From positions 1 to 44,494 of the forward strand of contig CAIKZH010000180.1 of assembly GCA_903831865.1 (NCBI GenBank): 44,494 nt of DNA. Direction: 5' to 3'. Origin of the DNA: an uncultured Coriobacteriia bacterium. GTDB taxonomy: Bacteria; Actinomycetota; Coriobacteriia; Anaerosomatales; PALSA-660. Made by a program: the position numbers and the translations under genes. This document shows positions 1 through 8,048 of this stretch, piece after piece (the stretch's first letter is position 1; every line of letters starts with the position of its first letter). Under the pieces are notes generated by a model. That model did no database searches and was not told the DNA's origin. It saw only the letters and a program-made list of their open reading frames with translations.

Positions 1-1313
1 ACAAGGTGCCCGAGACCATCCGCTCCCGCTGTCAGCGGTTCGATTTCCGGCGCATCGGGATCGACGACATCGTCGGGAGGCTTGAGCACATCGCCCGCGA
101 GGAGGGCATCTCGGTGGAGCCGGGCGCGCTGGCGCTCATCGCCCGCCACTCGGCCGGCGGCATGCGAGACGCCATCGGCACGCTCGATCAACTCGCGTCG
201 TTCACCGATGGGCGGATCGCCCTGACCGAGGTGGAGGGGCTGCTCGGCCAGGTCGACACCGCACGGCTCGCCGAGGCGGTCTCGCTCATCGGCTCGCGGG
301 ACATCGCCGGTCTCTTCGGCCTCACGGCGCGGCTGGCGGAGTCCGGCGCGGACGTCGCCGAGTTCTGCCGCGGCATGACCTTCTACGTCCGCGATCTCTA
401 CGTGACCGCTGCGTCGGGGACGACGGAACCGGCGGCCGCCGGCGAGGCCGACTCCGAACGTCTTCGGCAGCAGGCTGCCGAGCTGGGCACGGACCGCCTC
501 GGGCGGATGCTGGACGGCCTCGGGCGCCTTCAGTCCGAGCTCCGGTGGGCGCCCGATGCCAGGCTCGCACTCGAAGTGGCGCTCCTGCGCATCGCCCGCC
601 CGGAGGCCGAGTTGACGCTGGAGGCGCTCGCCGAGAGGGTCTCGGAGCTCGAACGGGGAGCGCCGGTCATCCCCCGCACCTCGAAGCGGCCCGCACCGGC
701 TGTCGCGGAGCCGGCGCCTGGTCAGGCGGCACACGTCGTGGCGCCCGTGTCCCTGCCGATGGCACGCCCCGCGTCGGCGGAGCAGGCGCCCGAGAACACA
801 GCCGGGGGGTCAGTGCCCGTCGAGCCCGCACCCGCACCGGTACCCGCACCCGATCTTGCAGCTGCCGCGGAGCGGACGTTCTCATCGCCGGGAGATGTGG
901 CCGAGTTGCGTCGGCGCTGGCCGGACGTCATCCGCCTGGTCAAGGAGAAGCGCCCGGCCGCCAGCAAGCTGTTCCTGGACACCGAGGCCGACCTGGACGG
1001 CGACACGGTCGTGGTCGAGTTCGACCCGAGCCGCAAGGTGCTGGTCAAGCGCGCGGAGGAGCAGGACGTGGTCGCGCTCCTGCGCGAGTCCATCGGGCAC
1101 GCGCTCGGGTGGAAGGTCGGCATCAGGTACCAGCTCGGGCGCGGCAGCGTCCATCACGACGACCCGGTGGCGGACAGTCCGCTGCCGGGTCCAGGTCATG
1201 TCCAGACATCCGCGATCCCGGAGCCTGCCTCCTCCCCGGGAGACGTCGATCGCGCCCTGATCGAGGGGCTGGGAGCAGAGGTCGTGGCCGAGAAGCCGCG
1301 CGACAGACGATAG
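1..1313 (+). CDS. dnaX: DNA polymerase III subunits gamma/tau, C-terminal part (5' truncated)
   Basis: The reading frame is open from the first bases (codon phase 3), so the gene begins upstream of the window. The first visible residues contain the DnaX signature [15 protein letters not shown], which lies just after the ATPase core and is part of the clamp-loader AAA+ fold. It is followed by the helical lid ([22 protein letters not shown], split here as a recognisable block near residues 35-55) and the collar domain. Residues about 225-290 form a Pro/Ala-rich linker, and the last 150 residues form the gamma/tau C-terminal region beginning near [16 protein letters not shown]. The product loads the sliding clamp and, as tau, couples the replicative polymerases. 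It is followed by ybaB and recR in the arrangement conserved across many bacteria. No lysine-repeat slippage site is visible in this part. Confidence 0.95.
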   Translation, partial: KVPETIRSRCQRFDFRRIGIDDIVGRLEHIAREEGISVEPGALALIARHSAGGMRDAIGTLDQLASFTDGRIALTEVEGLLGQVDTARLAEAVSLIGSRDIAGLFGLTARLAESGADVAEFCRGMTFYVRDLYVTAASGTTEPAAAGEADSERLRQQAAELGTDRLGRMLDGLGRLQSELRWAPDARLALEVALLRIARPEAELTLEALAERVSELERGAPVIPRTSKRPAPAVAEPAPGQAAHVVAPVSLPMARPASAEQAPENTAGGSVPVEPAPAPVPAPDLAAAAERTFSSPGDVAELRRRWPDVIRLVKEKRPAASKLFLDTEADLDGDTVVVEFDPSRKVLVKRAEEQDVVALLRESIGHALGWKVGIRYQLGRGSVHHDDPVADSPLPGPGHVQTSAIPEPASSPGDVDRALIEGLGAEVVAEKPRDRR

Positions 1314-1327
1314 GAAGGGACGAGCAC

Positions 1328-1648
1328 ATGGCAGGTCCGAATCAGGCTCAGGCGCTCAAGCAGTTGCAGAAGATGCAGGCGGAGATGGCTCGCGTCCAAG
1401 AGGAGCTGAAGGGCGATCTGGTGACGGCGTCCGCCGGCGGTGGCGCGGTGAAGGTCACCATGAGCGCCGACCTCAAGGTGACCGGCGTGGTCATCGACGC
1501 TCGCGCTCTGGACCCCGACGACGTGGAGATGCTCCAGGACATGGTCGCGGCCGCCGTGAACGAAGCGCTGCGGGAGGCGCAGGACCTGCAGAACAGCAAG
1601 ATGTCCCGCGTGATGGGCGGGATGAACCTGCCCGGATTGGGTCTCTAG
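1328..1648 (+). CDS. ybaB: YbaB/EbfC family nucleoid-associated protein
   Basis: This 106-residue protein has the YbaB/EbfC layout. An N-terminal helix rich in Gln, Lys and Met ([20 protein letters not shown]) is followed by a beta segment with the family motif [19 protein letters not shown], and it ends in a Met/Gly-rich tail ([11 protein letters not shown]). The family forms dimers that bind DNA. It is usually encoded between dnaX and recR, exactly as here. The ATG at 1328 is preceded by a good ribosome-binding site (aggaaggga at 1312-1320). The gene starts 14 bases after the dnaX stop and ends 5 bases before recR, so the three are very likely co-transcribed. Confidence 0.95.
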   Translation: MAGPNQAQALKQLQKMQAEMARVQEELKGDLVTASAGGGAVKVTMSADLKVTGVVIDARALDPDDVEMLQDMVAAAVNEALREAQDLQNSKMSRVMGGMNLPGLGL

Positions 1649-1653
1649 CAATC

Positions 1654-2256
1654 GTGGCCTACTACGCTGAACCCATCGCGCGACTGCTCGAGGAGCTCGA
1701 GCGGCTTCCGGGCATCGGGCCCAAGTCCGCGCAGAGGCTCGCGTTCCACATCCTGAAGGGCGACGATGCCTCCGCGCAGCGCCTCGCCGACGCGATCACC
1801 CAGGTGAAGCGGGAGATCCACTTCTGCCGACAGTGCTTCAACTTCGCGTCCGACGATCTGTGCGCGTTCTGCGCGGACTCGCGCAGAGACGGCTCGATCA
1901 TCTGTGTCGTCGAGGAACCCCGCGACGTCGTCGCCGTCGAGCGCACGGGCGAGTTCCGCGGCCTCTACCATGTCCTGCAGGGCGCCATCTCACCGATGGA
2001 CGGCATCGGACCGGAGGAGCTGCGCGTGCGGGAGCTGATCGAGCGGCTGGGGACCGGGTCCGAGGTGCGCGAGGTCGTGATCGCCACCGACCCGGACGTC
2101 GAGGGGGAGACGACCGCGTTCTACCTGGCGCGGCTGATCAAGCCGCTGGGGATCCTCGTGAGCCGCATCGCCTCGGGGCTGCCCGTTGGCGGCGACTTGG
2201 AATACGCCGACGAGGTGACCCTCGGGCGCGCGCTCGAGGCACGCCGAGAGATGTAG
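1654..2256 (+). CDS. recR: Recombination mediator protein RecR
   Basis: The 200-residue product matches RecR in length and motifs. The N-terminal helix-hairpin-helix reads [20 protein letters not shown] (residues 16-35). A four-cysteine zinc finger has C58, C61, C70 and C73. A Toprim domain contains [12 protein letters not shown], and the C-terminal Walker-like segment ends in [20 protein letters not shown]. RecR acts with RecO and RecF to load RecA on gapped DNA. It starts with GTG, five bases after the ybaB stop, and completes the dnaX-ybaB-recR cluster. In the usually invariant ATNPNVEGE motif, this protein has ATDPDVEGE. Confidence 0.96.
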   Translation: MAYYAEPIARLLEELERLPGIGPKSAQRLAFHILKGDDASAQRLADAITQVKREIHFCRQCFNFASDDLCAFCADSRRDGSIICVVEEPRDVVAVERTGEFRGLYHVLQGAISPMDGIGPEELRVRELIERLGTGSEVREVVIATDPDVEGETTAFYLARLIKPLGILVSRIASGLPVGGDLEYADEVTLGRALEARREM

Positions 2257-2328
2257 GGTCGACGGCGTGATCGAGGACCTGCCCGCCCTCCTTGTCCGTT
2301 CGTCCCTCTTCTTCCACGTTCTTCCTAC

Positions 2329-2378
2329 CGTTCACCGACGAAGCCGCCTCGTTCACCGTTGTGGCACCCTTCCGTGCC
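2329..2378 (+). promoter_or_regulatory. Direct and inverted repeats upstream of porG, possible regulator site
   Basis: The 244-base gap between recR and porG contains the 9-mer CGTTCACCG twice (2329-2337 and 2350-2358), with starts 21 bases apart, about two helical turns. Just downstream is the inverted repeat GGCAC-N6-GTGCC (2363-2367 and 2374-2378). The same-face spacing is typical of transcription-factor sites. No regulator can be named and no convincing -35/-10 pair was found, so this is only a candidate operator region for the por operon. Confidence 0.3.
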
Positions 2379-2500
2379 GAGGCGCGACGCGTATCGTGAG
2401 CGGCCTCCCCGGCGCGCATGCGTACGCGCGCGGGCATGCAGGACCCCGTCCGCTCGGCGATCCTCCGGGCGGCCGCATACGCCGATCGAAAGGGAGAGCC

Positions 2501-3070
2501 ATGCAGCAGCTGACGGAGATCCGTTGGCATGCGCGCGCCGGCCAGGGCGCCGTGACCGCGGCGAAGCTGGTCGCCGAGACCGCGCTCGAGCTCGACCGCT
2601 ACATCCAGGCGATGCCGGAGTACGGCCCGGAGCGGATGGGCGCGCCGATCCAGGCGTTCACGCGCATCAGCGAATCACCCATCGAGATCCACAACAACAT
2701 CGAGAACCCCAGCGTCGTCGTCGTTCTCGACGAGACGCTGCTGCCCATCGTCGACGTCGCCCGCGGGCTGGGGAACGGCGTCCTCATCGTCAACACCTGC
2801 AGCTCGCCGGCGGCCGTGCGCCAGGCGCTCCACCTGGGCGAAGGGACCGTCGCGTGTGTGGACGCCTCCGGCATCTCTCAGGAGACGCTGAAGCGCGACA
2901 TGCCCAACACGCCCATGATCGGCGCTCTTGCGAAGGTAACGGGCCTGTTCACCGTGGACCAGGTGGCGGGGCACCTCGCCAAGACCTTCGGCAAGAAGTT
3001 CAGCCAGGACATCATCGACGCCAACATCGCCTCGGTCACCCGGGCGTTCCAGGAGGTGCAGGCATCGTGA
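2501..3070 (+). CDS. porG: Pyruvate/2-oxoacid:ferredoxin oxidoreductase, gamma subunit
   Basis: This 189-residue protein has the POR gamma-domain start IRWHARAGQGAVTAAKLVAE, followed by QAMPEYGPERMGAPIQAF, which is diagnostic of PorG/VorG. The subunit joins PorA, PorB and PorD in an enzyme that oxidatively decarboxylates pyruvate (or another 2-oxoacid) to acyl-CoA and reduces ferredoxin in the cytoplasm. The ATG at 2501 is chosen because it follows the ribosome-binding site aaagggag and opens directly on the conserved domain. Upstream in-frame starts, for example 2267, would add residues with no family similarity. Its stop overlaps the porD start by four bases (GTGA). Confidence 0.93.
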   Translation: MQQLTEIRWHARAGQGAVTAAKLVAETALELDRYIQAMPEYGPERMGAPIQAFTRISESPIEIHNNIENPSVVVVLDETLLPIVDVARGLGNGVLIVNTCSSPAAVRQALHLGEGTVACVDASGISQETLKRDMPNTPMIGALAKVTGLFTVDQVAGHLAKTFGKKFSQDIIDANIASVTRAFQEVQAS

Positions 3071-3387
3071 GCTGGGACATCTCGGGCATCGACCACTGGC
3101 GCGCGGACGACTTCCCGCGCGGCGCCGCGATCCCCGACGCAGGGAACTCCCGCGACTACGTCACGGGGGGATGGCGCAGCCAGCGCCCCGTGCGCGACGA
3201 CGCGAAGTGCACCCAGTGTCTGTTCTGCTGGATCTACTGCCCCGACAGCGCGATCGCGGTCGGGGACGAGAAGGTCGGCGCCTTCAACTACGACCACTGC
3301 AAGGGCTGCGGCGTGTGCGCGAAGGAGTGCCCCGCCGACGCGATCTCGATGGTGCCAGAGGGCTGCGAACTGCCGGAGGTGGGCTAG
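3067..3387 (+). CDS. porD: Pyruvate/2-oxoacid:ferredoxin oxidoreductase, delta (ferredoxin-like) subunit
   Basis: The 106-residue product carries two classical 4Fe-4S ligand sets, CTQCLFCWIYCPD and CKGCGVCAKECPAD. In PorD these pass electrons from the thiamine-diphosphate site to external ferredoxin. The N-terminal part (WRSQRPVRDDAKCTQC) matches the usual PorD lead-in. It starts with GTG at 3067 inside the last codons of porG, so translation is probably coupled. PorA follows after three bases. The gene order gamma-delta-alpha-beta is typical of four-subunit enzymes in anaerobic bacteria and archaea. Confidence 0.94.
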   Translation: MSWDISGIDHWRADDFPRGAAIPDAGNSRDYVTGGWRSQRPVRDDAKCTQCLFCWIYCPDSAIAVGDEKVGAFNYDHCKGCGVCAKECPADAISMVPEGCELPEVG

Positions 3388-3390
3388 CTG

Positions 3391-4578
3391 ATGCCGACAC
3401 AGAAGACCGTCGCAGTCACCGGTAACGTGCTGGTCGCGGAGGCGTTCCGTCAGTGCGCTCCGGACGTGGTTCCCGCATACCCCATCACTCCCCAGACGAC
3501 CATCGTCGAGGAGTTCGCGAAGTTCGTCGCCAACGGTCGTGTCCATACCGAGTACGTCACGGTCGAGTCCGAGCACTCGGCCATGAGCGCCTCGGTGGGC
3601 GCGTCGGCCGCCGGCGCCCGCGTGATGACGGCCACCTCCTCCCAGGGCCTTGCGCTCATGTGGGAGGAGCTGCACATCGCGGCGGGGATGCGCCTTCCCA
3701 TCGTCATGGCCAACGCGAACCGGGCGCTCTCGGCGCCGATCAACATCCACTGCGATCACAGCGACATCATGGGCGCGCGCGACACCGGCTGGCTGATCCT
3801 CTTCGCGGAGACCGCGCAGGAGGCGTACGACAACACGATCATGGCGGTGCGCATCGCCGAGCATCACGACGTGATGCTGCCGGTGATGTCCACGCTCGAC
3901 GGCTTCATCACCACTCACTCGATCGACCGCGCCGAGATGATGGACGACGAGACTGTGGCCGCCTTCGTCGGCAGCTACGTCCCGGAGAACGCGCTGCTGG
4001 ACACCGACCACCCCGTCGGCCACGGCAACTTCGCCGGCCTGGGAGGCCCCTACTTCGAGTTCAAGCACTCGCAACGCCTCGCGATGGAGCGCTCTCGCGG
4101 CGTCGTGAAGTCGGTCGGCGCGCAGTGGTCGAAGATCTGCGGCCGTCCGTTCGGCGTGGTCGAGGGCTTCGGCATGGAGGACGCGGAGGTCGCGATCGTC
4201 GTGCTGGGCTCCACTGCCGGCAACGCGCGGCACGTGGCTCGTGGGCTTCGGGAGTCGGGCGTCAAGGCGGGCGTGCTGAAGATCCGCTGCTTCCGCCCGT
4301 TCCCCTACGCGGAGATCGCCGAGGCGCTCAAGGGCGTGAAGGCGGTCGCGGTCATGGACCGCAGCGAGAGCTTCGGCGCCGAGGGGGGTCCGGTGTTCCT
4401 CGAGGTGCGCAGCGCTCTGTACGATCTGGAGAAGCGGGTCCCGGTCGTCGACTACATCTACGGACTCGGCGGCGCGGACGTGAAGACCGAGTTGATCGAG
4501 CGCGTGTTCACCGACCTTGGTGAGATCGCGAACGGAGCCGCCGCGCCCGCGGGGCTCGTCTACCTCGGCGCGCGGTAG
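3391..4578 (+). CDS. porA: Pyruvate/2-oxoacid:ferredoxin oxidoreductase, alpha subunit
   Basis: This 395-residue protein shows the PorA pyrimidine-binding start (TGNVLVAEAFRQCAPDVVPA) followed by YPITPQTTIVEE. It then has the conserved block ESEHSAMSASVGASAAGARV and the middle motif GLALMWEELHIAAGMRLPIV. The C-terminal transketolase-like domain contains VAVMDRSESFGAEGGPVFLE. PorA forms half of the ThDP site with PorB. The substrate is most likely pyruvate, but other 2-oxoacids cannot be excluded from sequence alone. It sits three bases after porD and 13 bases before porB. Confidence 0.94.
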   Translation: MPTQKTVAVTGNVLVAEAFRQCAPDVVPAYPITPQTTIVEEFAKFVANGRVHTEYVTVESEHSAMSASVGASAAGARVMTATSSQGLALMWEELHIAAGMRLPIVMANANRALSAPINIHCDHSDIMGARDTGWLILFAETAQEAYDNTIMAVRIAEHHDVMLPVMSTLDGFITTHSIDRAEMMDDETVAAFVGSYVPENALLDTDHPVGHGNFAGLGGPYFEFKHSQRLAMERSRGVVKSVGAQWSKICGRPFGVVEGFGMEDAEVAIVVLGSTAGNARHVARGLRESGVKAGVLKIRCFRPFPYAEIAEALKGVKAVAVMDRSESFGAEGGPVFLEVRSALYDLEKRVPVVDYIYGLGGADVKTELIERVFTDLGEIANGAAAPAGLVYLGAR

Positions 4579-4591
4579 GAAGGGAGACAAG

Positions 4592-5530
4592 ATGGCGACC
4601 ATCAAGGAACTGTCCCACCGCGAAGACCGGCTCGAAGGCGGCCACCGCCTCTGCGCGGGCTGCGGCGCGTCGATCGCGGTGCGCCAGGTGCTGTTGGGCG
4701 CGGGCGAGACGCCGATCGTGGCCGGGTGCGCCACGGGGTGTCTCGAGGTGTCCACGACGATCTACCCGTACAACTCCTGGAAGGTGCCCTTCATCCACAA
4801 CGCCTTCGAGAACTCTGCCGCGACGGTCTCCGGCGTGGAGGCGGCCTTCAAGGCGCTGAAGCGCGCCGGCAAGATCCCCGCGGACAAGAAGGTGAAGTTC
4901 GTCGCGTTCGGCGGCGACGGCGGCACCTACGACATCGGTCTGCAGTCGCTCTCCGGTGCGATGGAGCGCGGCCACGACATGGTCTACGTCTGCTACGACA
5001 ACGGCGCGTACATGAACACCGGCATCCAGCGCAGCTCGGCGACCCCCATGGGAGCCTGGGCCACCACGGCCGAGGTCGGCAAGGTGGGGCAGGGCAAGCC
5101 TCAGCGCCGCAAGGACCTCACGTCGATCATCGCTGCCCACAACATCCCCTACGCCGCCCAGGCCTCCATCTCGGACTGGAAGGATCTCGCGGCCAAGTCC
5201 GAGAAGGCGTTCGCGGTGGAGGGCCCGGCGTTCCTGAACGTGTTCTCGCCGTGCCCGCGCGGCTGGCGCATCCCCTACGACGCGACGGTCGAGATCGCCA
5301 AGGCGGCGGTCGGCACCGCGTTCTGGCCGCTCTTCGAGATCGAGGAGGGGACGTGGCGCTACACGAAACGCAGCGTCACCCGTGAGAACCGCAAGCCGAT
5401 CGAGGAGTTCCTGAGGCCGCAGGGCCGGTTCAAGCATCTGTTCAAGGAAGGCAACGAGGAACTTCTCGCGCAGGTGCAGTCCGAGGTCGACTGGAACTTC
5501 GAGTACGTGCTCAAGAGGTGCGGGCTCTAA
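4592..5530 (+). CDS. porB: Pyruvate/2-oxoacid:ferredoxin oxidoreductase, beta subunit
   Basis: The 312-residue product contains the ThDP-binding motif FGGDGGTYDIGLQSLSGAME and the following YDNGAYMNTGIQRSSATPMG typical of PorB. Cysteines in HRLCAGCGAS near the N terminus, together with later cysteines (GCATGCLE, SPCPRGW), fit ligation of the proximal 4Fe-4S cluster. It completes the porGDAB complex. The ATG at 4592 follows the ribosome-binding site aggaaggga. The last gene of the operon is followed 40 bases later by a strong hairpin. Confidence 0.94.
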   Translation: MATIKELSHREDRLEGGHRLCAGCGASIAVRQVLLGAGETPIVAGCATGCLEVSTTIYPYNSWKVPFIHNAFENSAATVSGVEAAFKALKRAGKIPADKKVKFVAFGGDGGTYDIGLQSLSGAMERGHDMVYVCYDNGAYMNTGIQRSSATPMGAWATTAEVGKVGQGKPQRRKDLTSIIAAHNIPYAAQASISDWKDLAAKSEKAFAVEGPAFLNVFSPCPRGWRIPYDATVEIAKAAVGTAFWPLFEIEEGTWRYTKRSVTRENRKPIEEFLRPQGRFKHLFKEGNEELLAQVQSEVDWNFEYVLKRCGL

Positions 5531-5569
5531 GACGCCGGACATCTCAGAAGCTCGGCGGCGAGCAGTCGC

Positions 5570-5600
5570 GGAGGGCCCCGTCGGGGCCCTCCTTCGTCTG
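5570..5600 (+). terminator. Hairpin terminator after porB
   Basis: GGAGGGCCCC (5570-5579) and GGGGCCCTCC (5583-5592) form a perfect 10-bp stem with a GTC loop. The stem is followed by TTCGTCTG, only a weak U tract, as is common in high-GC bacteria. It lies between porB and the lysC promoter and fits the end of the por transcript. Confidence 0.75.
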
Positions 5601-5630
5601 ACGCGCGCCCGTCGCCCGCGCGGCTGCTGG

Positions 5631-5636
5631 TAGAAT
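5631..5636 (+). promoter_or_regulatory. Putative -10 element of the lysC-asd promoter
   Basis: TAGAAT matches five of six positions of the TATAAT consensus and is preceded by TGG, resembling an extended -10. No clear -35 box is visible at 16-18 bases upstream. It lies downstream of the por terminator and 67 bases before the lysC start, so it is a reasonable promoter for lysC-asd. Confidence 0.5.
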
Positions 5637-5645
5637 CGCCGATGA

Positions 5646-5666
5646 CGCCGGCCCGATGGGCCGGCG
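5646..5666 (+). repeat. Perfect stem-loop in the lysC leader
   Basis: CGCCGGCCC (5646-5654), loop GAT and GGGCCGGCG (5658-5666) form a perfect 9-bp hairpin. It would lie at the very 5' end of a transcript started from the TAGAAT box at 5631. A 5'-terminal stem-loop can stabilise an mRNA, and a role as an attenuator or protein site is also possible. No lysine-riboswitch features were seen in the leader. Confidence 0.5.
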
Positions 5667-5702
5667 CTCACCGCTCGCGGGATCGAGGGTCGCGGAGGGC
5701 CG

Positions 5703-6965
5703 ATGGCGCTGGTCGTCCAGAAGTACGGCGGGAGCTCGGTGGGGTCCACCGAGCGGCTGCTCGCGGTCGCGAGGAGACTCATCGCGGCCAAGCAGCGCGG
5801 CGACCATGTCGTCGCCGTCGTCTCCGCGATGGGCGATGTCACTGACGAGCTGCTTGAGAAGGCGCTGGAGATCAGCGACTGCCCGCCCGAGCGCGAGATG
5901 GACATGCTGCTCGCCACCGGCGAGCAGGTGACGATCGCTCTGCTGGCGATGGCCATCCACTCGCTCGGGCACGAGGCCATCAGCCTCACCGGTGCCCAGG
6001 CCGGCATCGTGTCGGACTCCAGCCACACCCGGGCACGCATCCAGGAGGTCCGCACCGATCGCGTGAGCGAGGCGCTGGACGCCGGTCAGATCGTCATCGT
6101 TGCCGGCTTCCAGGGGCTCACGCCCGAGGGCGAGATCACCACACTGGGCCGTGGCGGCTCCGACACGACGGCGGTCGCGGTCGCGGCGGGTCTGGGCGCA
6201 GATGTGTGTGAGATCTACACCGACGTGGACGGCGTCTACAGCGCGGACCCGCGGATCGTGCCGAACGCCCACAAGATCGACGTCGTCTCCTACGAGGAGA
6301 TGCTGGAGATGGCGGCCACCGGCGCGCGCGTCCTGCAGCTTCGAAGCGTCGAGTTCGCGCGCAACCACGGCGTGGTGCTGCACGTGCGCTCGTCTTTCAA
6401 CGACAACCCGGGAACGATCGTGAGGGAGGCCGACGCGACAATGGAGCAGGCGATCATCTCCGGTGTCACACACGACACGTCCGAGGCGAAGGTGACCATA
6501 CGCGACGTGCCGGACCGCCCGGGCGTGGCGGCCGACGTCTTCGGGCGGCTCGCGGACGCCAACGTCAACGTGGACATGATCATCCAGAACGTCTCCGAGC
6601 ACGGCACGACGGACATCTCGTTCACCACGCCAAAGGACGACCTCGTCCGTGCGAGGCAGGCGGTGGGCCGCGTCGTCGCCGATCTGGGCGCCCGCGGTCA
6701 CACGGTGGACGAGTCGGTCGCGAAGGTGTCGCTGGTGGGCGCGGGGATGAAGACGCACCCCGGGGTCGCGGCCAAGATGTTCCGCGCGCTCGCGGACGCC
6801 GACGTCAACCTCGACATGATCTCGACGAGTTCCATCCGCATCTCCTGTGTCATCGACGCCGCGCAGGTGGGCACCGCCGTGCGGGCGCTCCACACCGCGT
6901 TCGGGCTCGACGAGGGCTCGGTCGTGGCGGAAGTCGCGCCCGCGGCCGCGGGAGGCGCGTCATGA
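5703..6965 (+). CDS. lysC: Aspartate kinase
   Basis: This 420-residue protein catalyses the first step of the aspartate pathway to lysine, threonine and methionine. The kinase domain has the opening motif VQKYGGSSVGS (residues 5-15), the substrate motif GRGGSDTTAVAVAAGLGADV and the YTDVDGVYSADPR block. Two ACT domains follow: SEAKVTIRDVPDRPGVAADV and KVSLVGAGMKTHPGVAAKMF. They usually bind the feedback inhibitor lysine or threonine. The second half begins with an internal ATG at 6441 that has a plausible ribosome-binding site (gggagg at 6424-6429) and reads MEQAIISGV. In Corynebacterium and Bacillus relatives, a separate regulatory beta subunit is made from the equivalent position. The stop overlaps asd by four bases. 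Confidence 0.96.
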   Translation: MALVVQKYGGSSVGSTERLLAVARRLIAAKQRGDHVVAVVSAMGDVTDELLEKALEISDCPPEREMDMLLATGEQVTIALLAMAIHSLGHEAISLTGAQAGIVSDSSHTRARIQEVRTDRVSEALDAGQIVIVAGFQGLTPEGEITTLGRGGSDTTAVAVAAGLGADVCEIYTDVDGVYSADPRIVPNAHKIDVVSYEEMLEMAATGARVLQLRSVEFARNHGVVLHVRSSFNDNPGTIVREADATMEQAIISGVTHDTSEAKVTIRDVPDRPGVAADVFGRLADANVNVDMIIQNVSEHGTTDISFTTPKDDLVRARQAVGRVVADLGARGHTVDESVAKVSLVGAGMKTHPGVAAKMFRALADADVNLDMISTSSIRISCVIDAAQVGTAVRALHTAFGLDEGSVVAEVAPAAAGGAS

Positions 6966-7984
6966 GCGCAGGCAAGCGGATGCCGCAGCGCCCGGTCGTG
7001 GCCGTCGCGGGCGCGACGGGAGCGGTCGGCGTCGAGATGCTGAAGGTGCTGGCCCAGCGCGACTTCCCCGCCTCCGAGGTGCGGGCGCTCGCGTCATCGC
7101 GCTCGACCGGGCGGCACCTGGCTTACGGCGGGGACGAGCTCGTCGTCCAGGAGATGACGCCGAGCAGCTTCCAGGGCGTGGACATCGCGCTCTTCTCCTG
7201 CGGGGGGGAGCGCTCGATGGAGTTCCGCGACGCGGTCACCGGCGCCGGCGCGGTCATGATCGACAACTCGTCGGCGTTCCGGATGGAGGACGGCGTACCG
7301 CTGGTCGTGCCAGAGGTGAACCCGGAAGATGCGGCGCGTCACGACGGGGTGATCGCCAACCCGAACTGCTCGACCATCCAGATGGTCGTCGCGCTGAAGC
7401 CCCTCCACGACGCGGCCGGCATCAGGCGCGTCGTCGTGTCCAGCTATCAGGCGGCCTCAGGTGCCGGGCAGGCCGCGATGGACGAGCTGTACGAGCAGAG
7501 CGGCGACTTCCTCGAGGGGCGTGCGTTCACGCCCAAGAAGTTCGCGCATCGGATCGCGTTCAACTGCATCCCGCAGATCGACGTCTTCCTCGACGACGGC
7601 TCCACGAAAGAGGAGTGGAAGATGGTCGTCGAGACGAAGAAGATCCTGCACGCGCCCGAGATCGAGGTGGCCGCGACGTGCGTCCGGGTGCCCGTGCTGC
7701 GCTGCCACTCGGAGTCGATCGCCCTGGAGTCCGAGCGGCCGATCGATCCCGACACGGCCCGCCACCTGCTCGCCGCGTTCCCCGGCGTGACCGTGATGGA
7801 CGATCCCGCGGCCCGGAGCTACCCGATGCCCGCCCTGCTCGAGGGGACGGACGACGTCTACATCGGCCGCATCCGCCGCGACCCGACTGTGACGAACGGG
7901 CTGCAGATGTGGGTCGTCGCCGACCAGCTGCGCAAGGGCGCCGCGCTGAACGCCGTGCAGATCGCCGAGTTGCTGCTGCCGTGA
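6962..7984 (+). CDS. asd: Aspartate-semialdehyde dehydrogenase
   Basis: The 340-residue product reduces aspartyl phosphate, the product of LysC, to aspartate semialdehyde using NADPH. The N-terminal Rossmann motif is VAVAGATGAVGVEML. The catalytic cysteine is C136 in NPNCSTIQMV, followed by VSSYQAASGAGQAAMDEL. The C-terminal substrate-binding part includes CVRVPVLRCHSESI. The ATG lies in the ATGA overlap with lysC, so the two enzymes are translationally coupled and consecutive in the pathway. Confidence 0.96.
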   Translation: MSAGKRMPQRPVVAVAGATGAVGVEMLKVLAQRDFPASEVRALASSRSTGRHLAYGGDELVVQEMTPSSFQGVDIALFSCGGERSMEFRDAVTGAGAVMIDNSSAFRMEDGVPLVVPEVNPEDAARHDGVIANPNCSTIQMVVALKPLHDAAGIRRVVVSSYQAASGAGQAAMDELYEQSGDFLEGRAFTPKKFAHRIAFNCIPQIDVFLDDGSTKEEWKMVVETKKILHAPEIEVAATCVRVPVLRCHSESIALESERPIDPDTARHLLAAFPGVTVMDDPAARSYPMPALLEGTDDVYIGRIRRDPTVTNGLQMWVVADQLRKGAALNAVQIAELLLP

Positions 7985-8048
7985 AGGTAGCAAGGGCGGC
8001 GGCCGGATCGCCGGACCCGCCGACCAGCCCCCGCAGGCGGTGACGGGG

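Noticed and set aside
2878-4755. Long open frame on the - strand opposite porA and neighbours (about 625 codons)
   Set aside because: It mirrors porA/porB in another frame, has His/Arg/Asp-rich composition typical of antisense reading of high-GC genes, and shows no domain. The + strand genes are certain.
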